Below are positions 46,401 to 55,960 of a DNA stretch of 64,000 bases, piece after piece. Source of the stretch: Erythrobacter aurantius. GTDB lineage: Bacteria; Pseudomonadota; Alphaproteobacteria; Sphingomonadales; Sphingomonadaceae. The notes under the pieces were generated by a model. That model saw only the letters and a list, made by a program, of their open reading frames with translations, was not told the DNA's origin and ran no database searches. Each line of letters opens with the position of its first letter. Positions within the stretch are counted from its first letter, which is position 1. A program made the translations under genes and the position numbers. The stretch lies in NCBI RefSeq assembly GCF_023823125.1, contig NZ_CP090949.1, positions 2,752,001 through 2,816,000 on the forward strand, written 5' to 3'.

Positions 46401-49400
46401 GCAGGGGAAATCGGCACAAACAGTGCTCTCGGCGGCATCTTTGGCACTGCCGAAGGCCGGATCATTCTCGATGCCGGCGCACGGTTGGTCGCATCTGATA
46501 TCATTGAGATGTTCGGTTTCGCCGGATTCACCAATCTTTCCCCCCGGGCTGATGTGCTGTCCTCTGCCGAATGGTTCATATGGAGCGGAAACCCCGATCC
46601 GTTTGGAGGAAGCAATCCCGACAATACCGGTGCGCTTCAGCACGATTGGCGCTTCTATGGAATTAGCGAAGCCGAGGTGCGAGGCGATGCGAGCCCCCCT
46701 GAACGACCGGTCGGTGCCTTTGGCCTGGGCTACCGCATTGCCCCGGTGCTCACGCCGCGACTGGGAGCCAGCCTAAGCAAGATTTATGACGGCACGCGGG
46801 AGTTTTCGACCGAATCGATCAGTCTGGATTTCGACGGCTTGCTCGAAGGCGACAGCCTGAATGCGTCAAGCATTACCTCGGCACTCGCCGATGTCGCGGG
46901 CGTATCGGCATCACAAGCCACAATTTCCGGTATAGAAGCGAGTTTCACCGATGCTTCGGGCAAGCCGGTATTTGGCTATCAGTTCAACTCTACCATCACG
47001 ACACCGGCTTCGATCCTGCCGCGCCCGCTCCTCGCCTCGCTGATCGGCGCGGTCAGCCGCAACTATGATGGCACCACCGACGCTCTCTTGACCTCCGGCA
47101 ACTTTGCTCTTGATGGTCTGGTCTCGGGCGAGACCATCACGGTCACGCAAACCGCAGGCGCCTTTGCCACTCCCAATGTCGGCAACGACCTCTCGATCAG
47201 CGCCATCCTTGCGAGCGCCGATTTCACAGCCGGGGAAGGCACGAATCTTGGCAACTACCTGCTGCCCACAAGCGCATCCGGCGCCATCGGTACGATCCTG
47301 CCGCGCCCGCTCCTCGCCTCGCTGATCGGCGCGGTCAGCCGCAACTATGATGGCACCACCGACGCTCTCTTGACCTCCGGCAACTTTGCTCTTGATGGTC
47401 TGGTCTCGGGCGAGACCATCACGGTCACGCAAACCGCAGGCGCCTTTGCCACTCCCAATGTCGGCAACGACCTCTCGATCAGCGCCATCCTTGCGAGCGC
47501 CGATTTCACAGCCGGGGAAGGCACGAATCTTGGCAACTACCTGCTGCCCACAAGCGCATCCGGCGCCATCGGTACGATCCTGCCGCGCCCGCTCCTCGCC
47601 TCGCTGATCGGCGCGGTCAGCCGCAACTATGATGGCACCACCGACGCTCTCTTGACCTCCGGCAACTTTGCTCTTGATGGTCTGGTCTCGGGCGAGACCA
47701 TCACGGTCACGCAAACCGCAGGCGCCTTTGCCACTCCCAATGTCGGCAACGACCTCTCGATCAGCGCCATCCTTGCGAGCGCCGATTTCACAGCCGGGGA
47801 AGGCACGAATCTTGGCAACTACCTGCTGCCCACAAGCGCATCCGGCGCCATCGGTACGATCCTGCCGCGCCCGCTCCTCGCCTCGCTGATCGGCGCGGTC
47901 AGCCGCAACTATGATGGCACCACCGACGCTCTCTTGACCTCCGGCAACTTTGCTCTTGATGGTCTGGTCTCGGGCGAGACCATCACGGTCACGCAAACCG
48001 CAGGCGCCTTTGCCACTCCCAATGTCGGCAACGACCTCTCGATCAGCGCCATCCTTGCGAGCGCCGATTTCACAGCCGGGGAAGGCACGAATCTTGGCAA
48101 CTACCTGCTGCCCACAAGCGCATCCGGCGCCATCGGTACGATCCTGCCGCGCCCGCTCCTCGCCTCGCTGATCGGCGCGGTCAGCCGCAACTATGATGGC
48201 ACCACCGACGCTCTCTTGACCTCCGGCAACTTTGCTCTTGATGGTCTGGTCTCGGGCGAGACCATCACGGTCACGCAAACCGCAGGCGCCTTTGCCACTC
48301 CCAATGTCGGCAACGACCTCTCGATCAGCGCCATCCTTGCGAGCGCCGATTTCACAGCCGGGGAAGGCACGAATCTTGGCAACTACCTGCTGCCCACAAG
48401 CGCATCCGGCGCCATCGGTACGATCCTGCCGCGCCCGCTCCTCGCCTCGCTGATCGGCGCGGTCAGCCGCAACTATGATGGCACCACCGACGCTCTCTTG
48501 ACCTCCGGCAACTTTGCTCTTGATGGTCTGGTCTCGGGCGAGACCATCACGGTCACGCAAACCGCAGGCGCCTTTGCCACTCCCAATGTCGGCAACGACC
48601 TCTCGATCAGCGCCATCCTTGCGAGCGCCGATTTCACAGCCGGGGAAGGCACGAATCTTGGCAACTACCTGCTGCCCACAAGCGCATCCGGCGCCATCGG
48701 TACGATCCTGCCGCGCCCGCTCCTCGCCTCGCTGATCGGCGCGGTCAGCCGCAACTATGATGGCACCACCGACGCTCTCTTGACCTCCGGCAACTTTGCT
48801 CTTGATGGTCTGGTCTCGGGCGAGACCATCACGGTCACGCAAACCGCAGGCGCCTTTGCCACTCCCAATGTCGGCAACGACCTCTCGATCAGCGCCATCC
48901 TTGCGAGCGCCGATTTCACAGCCGGGGAAGGCACGAATCTTGGCAACTACCTGCTGCCCACAAGCGCATCCGGCGCCATCGGTACGATCCTGCCGCGCCC
49001 GCTCCTCGCCTCGCTGATCGGCGCGGTCAGCCGCAACTATGATGGCACCACCGACGCTCTCTTGACCTCCGGCAACTTTGCTCTTGATGGTCTGGTCTCG
49101 GGCGAGACCATCACGGTCACGCAAACCGCAGGCGCCTTTGCCACTCCCAATGTCGGCAACGACCTCTCGATCAGCGCCATCCTTGCGAGCGCCGATTTCA
49201 CAGCCGGGGAAGGCACGAATCTTGGCAACTACCTGCTGCCCACAAGCGCATCCGGCGCCATCGGTACGATCCTGCCGCGCCCGCTCCTCGCCTCGCTGAT
49301 CGGCGCGGTCAGCCGCAACTATGATGGCACCACCGACGCTCTCTTGACCTCCGGCAACTTTGCTCTTGATGGTCTGGTCTCGGGCGAGACCATCACGGTC

Positions 49401-52400
49401 ACGCAAACCGCAGGCGCCTTTGCCACTCCCAATGTCGGCAACGACCTCTCGATCAGCGCCATCCTTGCGAGCGCCGATTTCACAGCCGGGGAAGGCACGA
49501 ATCTTGGCAACTACCTGCTGCCCACAAGCGCATCCGGCGCCATCGGTACGATCCTGCCGCGCCCGCTCCTCGCCTCGCTGATCGGCGCGGTCAGCCGCAA
49601 CTATGATGGCACCACCGACGCTCTCTTGACCTCCGGCAACTTTGCTCTTGATGGTCTGGTCTCGGGCGAGACCATCACGGTCACGCAAACCGCAGGCGCC
49701 TTTGCCACTCCCAATGTCGGCAACGACCTCTCGATCAGCGCCATCCTTGCGAGCGCCGATTTCACAGCCGGGGAAGGCACGAATCTTGGCAACTACCTGC
49801 TGCCCACAAGCGCATCCGGCGCCATCGGTACGATCCTGCCGCGCCCGCTCCTCGCCTCGCTGATCGGCGCGGTCAGCCGCAACTATGATGGCACCACCGA
49901 CGCTCTCTTGACCTCCGGCAACTTTGCTCTTGATGGTCTGGTCTCGGGCGAGACCATCACGGTCACGCAAACCGCAGGCGCCTTTGCCACTCCCAATGTC
50001 GGCAACGACCTCTCGATCAGCGCCATCCTTGCGAGCGCCGATTTCACAGCCGGGGAAGGCACGAATCTTGGCAACTACCTGCTGCCCACAAGCGCATCCG
50101 GCGCCATCGGTACGATCCTGCCGCGCCCGCTCCTCGCCTCGCTGATCGGCGCGGTCAGCCGCAACTATGATGGCACCACCGACGCTCTCTTGACCTCCGG
50201 CAACTTTGCTCTTGATGGTCTGGTCTCGGGCGAGACCATCACGGTCACGCAAACCGCAGGCGCCTTTGCCACTCCCAATGTCGGCAACGACCTCTCGATC
50301 AGCGCCATCCTTGCGAGCGCCGATTTCACAGCCGGGGAAGGCACGAATCTTGGCAACTACCTGCTGCCCACAAGCGCATCCGGCGCCATCGGTACGATCC
50401 TGCCGCGCCCGCTCCTCGCCTCGCTGATCGGCGCGGTCAGCCGCAACTATGATGGCACCACCGACGCTCTCTTGACCTCCGGCAACTTTGCTCTTGATGG
50501 TCTGGTCTCGGGCGAGACCATCACGGTCACGCAAACCGCAGGCGCCTTTGCCACTCCCAATGTCGGCAACGACCTCTCGATCAGCGCCATCCTTGCGAGC
50601 GCCGATTTCACAGCCGGGGAAGGCACGAATCTTGGCAACTACCTGCTGCCCACAAGCGCATCCGGCGCCATCGGTACGATCCTGCCGCGCCCGCTCCTCG
50701 CCTCGCTGATCGGCGCGGTCAGCCGCAACTATGATGGCACCACCGACGCTCTCTTGACCTCCGGCAACTTTGCTCTTGATGGTCTGGTCTCGGGCGAGAC
50801 CATCACGGTCACGCAAACCGCAGGCGCCTTTGCCACTCCCAATGTCGGCAACGACCTCTCGATCAGCGCCATCCTTGCGAGCGCCGATTTCACAGCCGGG
50901 GAAGGCACGAATCTTGGCAACTACCTGCTGCCCACAAGCGCATCCGGCGCCATCGGTACGATCCTGCCGCGCCCGCTCCTCGCCTCGCTGATCGGCGCGG
51001 TCAGCCGCAACTATGATGGCACCACCGACGCTCTCTTGACCTCCGGCAACTTTGCTCTTGATGGTCTGGTCTCGGGCGAGACCATCACGGTCACGCAAAC
51101 CGCAGGCGCCTTTGCCACTCCCAATGTCGGCAACGACCTCTCGATCAGCGCCATCCTTGCGAGCGCCGATTTCACAGCCGGGGAAGGCACGAATCTTGGC
51201 AACTACCTGCTGCCCACAAGCGCATCCGGCGCCATCGGTACGATCCTGCCGCGCCCGCTCCTCGCCTCGCTGATCGGCGCGGTCAGCCGCAACTATGATG
51301 GCACCACCGACGCTCTCTTGACCTCCGGCAACTTTGCTCTTGATGGTCTGGTCTCGGGCGAGACCATCACGGTCACGCAAACCGCAGGCGCCTTTGCCAC
51401 TCCCAATGTCGGCAACGACCTCTCGATCAGCGCCATCCTTGCGAGCGCCGATTTCACAGCCGGGGAAGGCACGAATCTTGGCAACTACCTGCTGCCCACA
51501 AGCGCATCCGGCGCCATCGGTACGATCCTGCCGCGCCCGCTCCTCGCCTCGCTGATCGGCGCGGTCAGCCGCAACTATGATGGCACCACCGACGCTCTCT
51601 TGACCTCCGGCAACTTTGCTCTTGATGGTCTGGTCTCGGGCGAGACCATCACGGTCACGCAAACCGCAGGCGCCTTTGCCACTCCCAATGTCGGCAACGA
51701 CCTCTCGATCAGCGCCATCCTTGCGAGCGCCGATTTCACAGCCGGGGAAGGCACGAATCTTGGCAACTACCTGCTGCCCACAAGCGCATCCGGCGCCATC
51801 GGTACGATCCTGCCGCGCCCGCTCCTCGCCTCGCTGATCGGCGCGGTCAGCCGCAACTATGATGGCACCACCGACGCTCTCTTGACCTCCGGCAACTTTG
51901 CTCTTGATGGTCTGGTCTCGGGCGAGACCATCACGGTCACGCAAACCGCAGGCGCCTTTGCCACTCCCAATGTCGGCAACGACCTCTCGATCAGCGCCAT
52001 CCTTGCGAGCGCCGATTTCACAGCCGGGGAAGGCACGAATCTTGGCAACTACCTGCTGCCCACAAGCGCATCCGGCGCCATCGGTACGATCCTGCCGCGC
52101 CCGCTCCTCGCCTCGCTGATCGGCGCGGTCAGCCGCAACTATGATGGCACCACCGACGCTCTCTTGACCTCCGGCAACTTTGCTCTTGATGGTCTGGTCT
52201 CGGGCGAGACCATCACGGTCACGCAAACCGCAGGCGCCTTTGCCACTCCCAATGTCGGCAACGACCTCTCGATCAGCGCCATCCTTGCGAGCGCCGATTT
52301 CACAGCCGGGGAAGGCACGAATCTTGGCAACTACCTGCTGCCCACAAGCGCATCCGGCGCCATCGGTACGATCCTGCCGCGCCCGCTCCTCGCCTCGCTG

Positions 52401-55400
52401 ATCGGCGCGGTCAGCCGCAACTATGATGGCACCACCGACGCTCTCTTGACCTCCGGCAACTTTGCTCTTGATGGTCTGGTCTCGGGCGAGACCATCACGG
52501 TCACGCAAACCGCAGGCGCCTTTGCCACTCCCAATGTCGGCAACGACCTCTCGATCAGCGCCATCCTTGCGAGCGCCGATTTCACAGCCGGGGAAGGCAC
52601 GAATCTTGGCAACTACCTGCTGCCCACAAGCGCATCCGGCGCCATCGGTACGATCCTGCCGCGCCCGCTCCTCGCCTCGCTGATCGGCGCGGTCAGCCGC
52701 AACTATGATGGCACCACCGACGCTCTCTTGACCTCCGGCAACTTTGCTCTTGATGGTCTGGTCTCGGGCGAGACCATCACGGTCACGCAAACCGCAGGCG
52801 CCTTTGCCACTCCCAATGTCGGCAACGACCTCTCGATCAGCGCCATCCTTGCGAGCGCCGATTTCACAGCCGGGGAAGGCACGAATCTTGGCAACTACCT
52901 GCTGCCCACAAGCGCATCCGGCGCCATCGGTACGATCCTGCCGCGCCCGCTCCTCGCCTCGCTGATCGGCGCGGTCAGCCGCAACTATGATGGCACCACC
53001 GACGCTCTCTTGACCTCCGGCAACTTTGCTCTTGATGGTCTGGTCTCGGGCGAGACCATCACGGTCACGCAAACCGCAGGCGCCTTTGCCACTCCCAATG
53101 TCGGCAACGACCTCTCGATCAGCGCCATCCTTGCGAGCGCCGATTTCACAGCCGGGGAAGGCACGAATCTTGGCAACTACCTGCTGCCCACAAGCGCATC
53201 CGGCGCCATCGGTACGATCCTGCCGCGCCCGCTCCTCGCCTCGCTGATCGGCGCGGTCAGCCGCAACTATGATGGCACCACCGACGCTCTCTTGACCTCC
53301 GGCAACTTTGCTCTTGATGGTCTGGTCTCGGGCGAGACCATCACGGTCACGCAAACCGCAGGCGCCTTTGCCACTCCCAATGTCGGCAACGACCTCTCGA
53401 TCAGCGCCATCCTTGCGAGCGCCGATTTCACAGCCGGGGAAGGCACGAATCTTGGCAACTACCTGCTGCCCACAAGCGCATCCGGCGCCATCGGTACGAT
53501 CCTGCCGCGCCCGCTCCTCGCCTCGCTGATCGGCGCGGTCAGCCGCAACTATGATGGCACCACCGACGCTCTCTTGACCTCCGGCAACTTTGCTCTTGAT
53601 GGTCTGGTCTCGGGCGAGACCATCACGGTCACGCAAACCGCAGGCGCCTTTGCCACTCCCAATGTCGGCAACGACCTCTCGATCAGCGCCATCCTTGCGA
53701 GCGCCGATTTCACAGCCGGGGAAGGCACGAATCTTGGCAACTACCTGCTGCCCACAAGCGCATCCGGCGCCATCGGTACGATCCTGCCGCGCCCGCTCCT
53801 CGCCTCGCTGATCGGCGCGGTCAGCCGCAACTATGATGGCACCACCGACGCTCTCTTGACCTCCGGCAACTTTGCTCTTGATGGTCTGGTCTCGGGCGAG
53901 ACCATCACGGTCACGCAAACCGCAGGCGCCTTTGCCACTCCCAATGTCGGCAACGACCTCTCGATCAGCGCCATCCTTGCGAGCGCCGATTTCACAGCCG
54001 GGGAAGGCACGAATCTTGGCAACTACCTGCTGCCCACAAGCGCATCCGGCGCCATCGGTACGATCCTGCCGCGCCCGCTCCTCGCCTCGCTGATCGGCGC
54101 GGTCAGCCGCAACTATGATGGCACCACCGACGCTCTCTTGACCTCCGGCAACTTTGCTCTTGATGGTCTGGTCTCGGGCGAGACCATCACGGTCACGCAA
54201 ACCGCAGGCGCCTTTGCCACTCCCAATGTCGGCAACGACCTCTCGATCAGCGCCATCCTTGCGAGCGCCGATTTCACAGCCGGGGAAGGCACGAATCTTG
54301 GCAACTACCTGCTGCCCACAAGCGCATCCGGCGCCATCGGTACGATCCTGCCGCGCCCGCTCCTCGCCTCGCTGATCGGCGCGGTCAGCCGCAACTATGA
54401 TGGCACCACCGACGCTCTCTTGACCTCCGGCAACTTTGCTCTTGATGGTCTGGTCTCGGGCGAGACCATCACGGTCACGCAAACCGCAGGCGCCTTTGCC
54501 ACTCCCAATGTCGGCAACGACCTCTCGATCAGCGCCATCCTTGCGAGCGCCGATTTCACAGCCGGGGAAGGCACGAATCTTGGCAACTACCTGCTGCCCA
54601 CAAGCGCATCCGGCGCCATCGGTACGATCCTGCCGCGCCCGCTCCTCGCCTCGCTGATCGGCGCGGTCAGCCGCAACTATGATGGCACCACCGACGCTCT
54701 CTTGACCTCCGGCAACTTTGCTCTTGATGGTCTGGTCTCGGGCGAGACCATCACGGTCACGCAAACCGCAGGCGCCTTTGCCACTCCCAATGTCGGCAAC
54801 GACCTCTCGATCAGCGCCATCCTTGCGAGCGCCGATTTCACAGCCGGGGAAGGCACGAATCTTGGCAACTACCTGCTGCCCACAAGCGCATCCGGCGCCA
54901 TCGGTACGATCCTGCCGCTAACCTTGGTATATCGCGCCGATCCTGCGGTTCGTTTTCAGGGTGCTGCGAACCCGACGTTCACGGGGTCAGTGACAGGATT
55001 CTTGGAAGGCGAGACGCTGGCAAGCGCGACGACGGGGGCTCTGACCTTCACTTCGCCAGCCACGACCGAATCTGACGTAGGCCTCTATCCCATCCTCGGG
55101 AGCGGATTGTTCGCGATCAACTACGTGTTCGTGCAAGCGCCGGAAAATGCCCAAGCGCTTACTATCCAGCCGAACATAATGAATCAGATTTCCAACGTCG
55201 CCCAGACACAAGGCTCTGGTACGGGCGCATCCGGGTCAGGGCCTGGGGCTGGTTCTGGTTCTGGTTCTGGTTCTGGCCCGGATTCGGGTTCCGGAAGCGG
55301 GTCAAATTCGGACGCTGGGTCTGGGGAGGATCAGGGTTCAGGTTCGGAGTCTGGAGTAGATAGCGATGATACGCCGGCGTCTTCTAACGATGACAGCTCG

Positions 55401-55859
55401 TCATCGTCGGATGGCTCGGAAGCGTCTGAAGGAGACTCTGGTGCAGATTCATCGGGCGGATCAAGCTCTGCCGACACCACCAGCGCTGGGTCTGGTGCTA
55501 CCGATAGTAGTGACAACGACACAGCGGCAAGCAGCGACGATAGCCCAACGGCTGATCAGCCGGTGTCGCAGCAATCATCGCCGACTGTGGTTGCGGTCGA
55601 AGTCGAGCCGGCGGAGCCCTTGCCGCCTTCGCCTGTGGGTGAAGACCGGACCCCGACGCCGAGCGACCCCGAAGACAGCTCAGATCCAGTTCTTGCCGCC
55701 ATCTCCGGCGATGAAAATACCGAGGTGCAAACAACCAACGTGCAACGCGATATTGTCCAGCTTACGCCCGCAATCTCGGTATCGCCGCAACCACAGGCCA
55801 GGCCTTCGCCCAGGTCAACTGACAATGCGCTTTCAATCAACAGCTTGCTAAACCGTTAG
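43431..55859 (+). CDS. Giant YDG-repeat TpsA exoprotein (cluster 2)
   Basis: A 4142-residue predicted exoprotein. Signal peptide (about 1-25), haemagglutinin-type TPS secretion domain (about 30-300) with the diagnostic WILNPNGVFISPTGQI, and a nidogen-like beta domain (about 512-684: IGFDFLYFGETFDSVEVSY, LYFG, SLCCNG, IRSDGSILLNYGDLD). Then come a diverged YDG domain (about 1113-1195), 28 tandem 94-residue YDG domains (1196-3827), one MBG-type domain (about 3830-3915: YRADPAVRFQGAANPTFTG), a Ser/Asp/Gly-rich tail and a short C-terminus. The start at 43,431 has GGAAGG upstream; an earlier in-frame ATG lies at 43,389. Likely a stalk-like adhesin projected by the repeats. Only part of the first 4 kb is GC-typical of the window. 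Confidence 0.92.
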   Translation: MRFRRFMLLGTASFSSVAAGQSIVAAPATDQPPVVVAGSATLSTNAAGTVRTVTQTTDRAFLDWSTLNVPQDHTLRFEQPDANSITLNRVTGNSFSVIDGLIEANGQVWILNPNGVFISPTGQITTSGFLASTGNIAHTDFMNATGQFALGGNGSSAFISNQGTITTSLGYTVLNAVSVQNSGQISASRGTVLLASVDNLSLSFDQGQLISYDLSNNSIVPASFREITNLGTISAEGGLVALSMASALGAISGVINVEGLIEANSAQSANGKVTLDAGPNAALRIKGTVTVEGTETGDVGGVIEARGSLVTVETDAILNADGKAGGGEITLAANPAAQTAVDFSSLEFLPGSSVTTPPSATSIAQSLLQQREVLVNGALASVAVQQGSVLSASATELGRGGFILVDANDSLGLSAKVSGLLRANGAGPTGDGGEIALGGFHLDISGATLEAVAGSPTASPGNVELTAASIDLVDQLTPAGSDVLAWQPSATNLPFYDPAELQSLDILDLQVAQAVPIGFDFLYFGETFDSVEVSYAGLLTFGTLNGNSLCCNGLPLAEIAVPPSIFGLWTDLGIEFDPGSSVPNVPSGKPRFGTFDLGNGLKEFVLQWDNVPEFFNRGTGNNFEIRIRSDGSILLNYGDLDVTSHSVTAGLTGRTINDISQLFFRDLNPNNTLADISQTSAIFRQANPVSQISKQSIEDILIGGSNVSINAKDFTDDNSRNLSIGNVTISGSSTFGLPSGGAAQQFLVTADKDIRIVGDQIFAGPLAVRMAADVNGDAIGGAIRAGGLLEAGLAKIVGDLVISGLTEIRAPGDIIILGDIRTAPESADSLLILDTQGALKVSGPIGDTSTVFAELRSGSLDVQSIRADQVNIDLFAEGSIAGPITTGALLKFGPGTLTLAGDNGDLNEIAVRGGRILAQGADNIGTGTILLDNGELNFTGQSPVELLNSIIVTQSGSISFAGSGTIAGQVDRSGSVNAEFDVKAGGDLTFAGEIGTNSALGGIFGTAEGRIILDAGARLVASDIIEMFGFAGFTNLSPRADVLSSAEWFIWSGNPDPFGGSNPDNTGALQHDWRFYGISEAEVRGDASPPERPVGAFGLGYRIAPVLTPRLGASLSKIYDGTREFSTESISLDFDGLLEGDSLNASSITSALADVAGVSASQATISGIEASFTDASGKPVFGYQFNSTITTPASILPRPLLASLIGAVSRNYDGTTDALLTSGNFALDGLVSGETITVTQTAGAFATPNVGNDLSISAILASADFTAGEGTNLGNYLLPTSASGAIGTILPRPLLASLIGAVSRNYDGTTDALLTSGNFALDGLVSGETITVTQTAGAFATPNVGNDLSISAILASADFTAGEGTNLGNYLLPTSASGAIGTILPRPLLASLIGAVSRNYDGTTDALLTSGNFALDGLVSGETITVTQTAGAFATPNVGNDLSISAILASADFTAGEGTNLGNYLLPTSASGAIGTILPRPLLASLIGAVSRNYDGTTDALLTSGNFALDGLVSGETITVTQTAGAFATPNVGNDLSISAILASADFTAGEGTNLGNYLLPTSASGAIGTILPRPLLASLIGAVSRNYDGTTDALLTSGNFALDGLVSGETITVTQTAGAFATPNVGNDLSISAILASADFTAGEGTNLGNYLLPTSASGAIGTILPRPLLASLIGAVSRNYDGTTDALLTSGNFALDGLVSGETITVTQTAGAFATPNVGNDLSISAILASADFTAGEGTNLGNYLLPTSASGAIGTILPRPLLASLIGAVSRNYDGTTDALLTSGNFALDGLVSGETITVTQTAGAFATPNVGNDLSISAILASADFTAGEGTNLGNYLLPTSASGAIGTILPRPLLASLIGAVSRNYDGTTDALLTSGNFALDGLVSGETITVTQTAGAFATPNVGNDLSISAILASADFTAGEGTNLGNYLLPTSASGAIGTILPRPLLASLIGAVSRNYDGTTDALLTSGNFALDGLVSGETITVTQTAGAFATPNVGNDLSISAILASADFTAGEGTNLGNYLLPTSASGAIGTILPRPLLASLIGAVSRNYDGTTDALLTSGNFALDGLVSGETITVTQTAGAFATPNVGNDLSISAILASADFTAGEGTNLGNYLLPTSASGAIGTILPRPLLASLIGAVSRNYDGTTDALLTSGNFALDGLVSGETITVTQTAGAFATPNVGNDLSISAILASADFTAGEGTNLGNYLLPTSASGAIGTILPRPLLASLIGAVSRNYDGTTDALLTSGNFALDGLVSGETITVTQTAGAFATPNVGNDLSISAILASADFTAGEGTNLGNYLLPTSASGAIGTILPRPLLASLIGAVSRNYDGTTDALLTSGNFALDGLVSGETITVTQTAGAFATPNVGNDLSISAILASADFTAGEGTNLGNYLLPTSASGAIGTILPRPLLASLIGAVSRNYDGTTDALLTSGNFALDGLVSGETITVTQTAGAFATPNVGNDLSISAILASADFTAGEGTNLGNYLLPTSASGAIGTILPRPLLASLIGAVSRNYDGTTDALLTSGNFALDGLVSGETITVTQTAGAFATPNVGNDLSISAILASADFTAGEGTNLGNYLLPTSASGAIGTILPRPLLASLIGAVSRNYDGTTDALLTSGNFALDGLVSGETITVTQTAGAFATPNVGNDLSISAILASADFTAGEGTNLGNYLLPTSASGAIGTILPRPLLASLIGAVSRNYDGTTDALLTSGNFALDGLVSGETITVTQTAGAFATPNVGNDLSISAILASADFTAGEGTNLGNYLLPTSASGAIGTILPRPLLASLIGAVSRNYDGTTDALLTSGNFALDGLVSGETITVTQTAGAFATPNVGNDLSISAILASADFTAGEGTNLGNYLLPTSASGAIGTILPRPLLASLIGAVSRNYDGTTDALLTSGNFALDGLVSGETITVTQTAGAFATPNVGNDLSISAILASADFTAGEGTNLGNYLLPTSASGAIGTILPRPLLASLIGAVSRNYDGTTDALLTSGNFALDGLVSGETITVTQTAGAFATPNVGNDLSISAILASADFTAGEGTNLGNYLLPTSASGAIGTILPRPLLASLIGAVSRNYDGTTDALLTSGNFALDGLVSGETITVTQTAGAFATPNVGNDLSISAILASADFTAGEGTNLGNYLLPTSASGAIGTILPRPLLASLIGAVSRNYDGTTDALLTSGNFALDGLVSGETITVTQTAGAFATPNVGNDLSISAILASADFTAGEGTNLGNYLLPTSASGAIGTILPRPLLASLIGAVSRNYDGTTDALLTSGNFALDGLVSGETITVTQTAGAFATPNVGNDLSISAILASADFTAGEGTNLGNYLLPTSASGAIGTILPRPLLASLIGAVSRNYDGTTDALLTSGNFALDGLVSGETITVTQTAGAFATPNVGNDLSISAILASADFTAGEGTNLGNYLLPTSASGAIGTILPRPLLASLIGAVSRNYDGTTDALLTSGNFALDGLVSGETITVTQTAGAFATPNVGNDLSISAILASADFTAGEGTNLGNYLLPTSASGAIGTILPRPLLASLIGAVSRNYDGTTDALLTSGNFALDGLVSGETITVTQTAGAFATPNVGNDLSISAILASADFTAGEGTNLGNYLLPTSASGAIGTILPRPLLASLIGAVSRNYDGTTDALLTSGNFALDGLVSGETITVTQTAGAFATPNVGNDLSISAILASADFTAGEGTNLGNYLLPTSASGAIGTILPRPLLASLIGAVSRNYDGTTDALLTSGNFALDGLVSGETITVTQTAGAFATPNVGNDLSISAILASADFTAGEGTNLGNYLLPTSASGAIGTILPLTLVYRADPAVRFQGAANPTFTGSVTGFLEGETLASATTGALTFTSPATTESDVGLYPILGSGLFAINYVFVQAPENAQALTIQPNIMNQISNVAQTQGSGTGASGSGPGAGSGSGSGSGPDSGSGSGSNSDAGSGEDQGSGSESGVDSDDTPASSNDDSSSSSDGSEASEGDSGADSSGGSSSADTTSAGSGATDSSDNDTAASSDDSPTADQPVSQQSSPTVVAVEVEPAEPLPPSPVGEDRTPTPSDPEDSSDPVLAAISGDENTEVQTTNVQRDIVQLTPAISVSPQPQARPSPRSTDNALSINSLLNR
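47016..54911 (+). repeat. Array of 28 identical 282-bp YDG-domain repeats
   Basis: Twenty-eight head-to-tail copies of a 282-bp unit (94 codons), 7,896 bp in all. Every copy encodes the same residues (begins LPRPLLASLIGAVSRNYDGT, ends SASGAIGTI), and the copies compared directly, ten periods apart and adjacent, are identical in DNA as well. Because the unit is a multiple of 3, copy-number change keeps the frame. Identity at synonymous sites implies very recent expansion or strong homogenisation. Confidence 0.95.
55251..55276 (+). repeat. Hexanucleotide Gly-Ser tract
   Basis: Four to five tandem copies of GGTTCT encode Gly-Ser repeats near the start of the Ser/Asp-rich tail of TpsA2. It is an in-frame microsatellite, probably a flexible or length-variable linker. 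Confidence 0.7.
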
Positions 55860-55960
55860 GTGTTGATCGTTGATTTCCGCAGAGGTCGTCCGTCGTCAGA
55901 ACATTTGGCACAACTCGCGGCGTAGGTTTGCGTAGTGTGGGCCTCGTCTGGGATTGATGT

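Noticed and set aside
46911..54764. Antisense open frame of 2617 codons across the repeat array
   Set aside because: It is open only because the 282-bp unit is a multiple of three and has no stop in that frame. The sense frame has a signal peptide, a TPS domain and recognisable YDG folds; the antisense product resembles nothing and has no ribosome-binding site.
47016..54911. CRISPR-like array
   Set aside because: The units are contiguous and identical with no unique spacers, are 282 bp long and encode protein; no cas genes are present.
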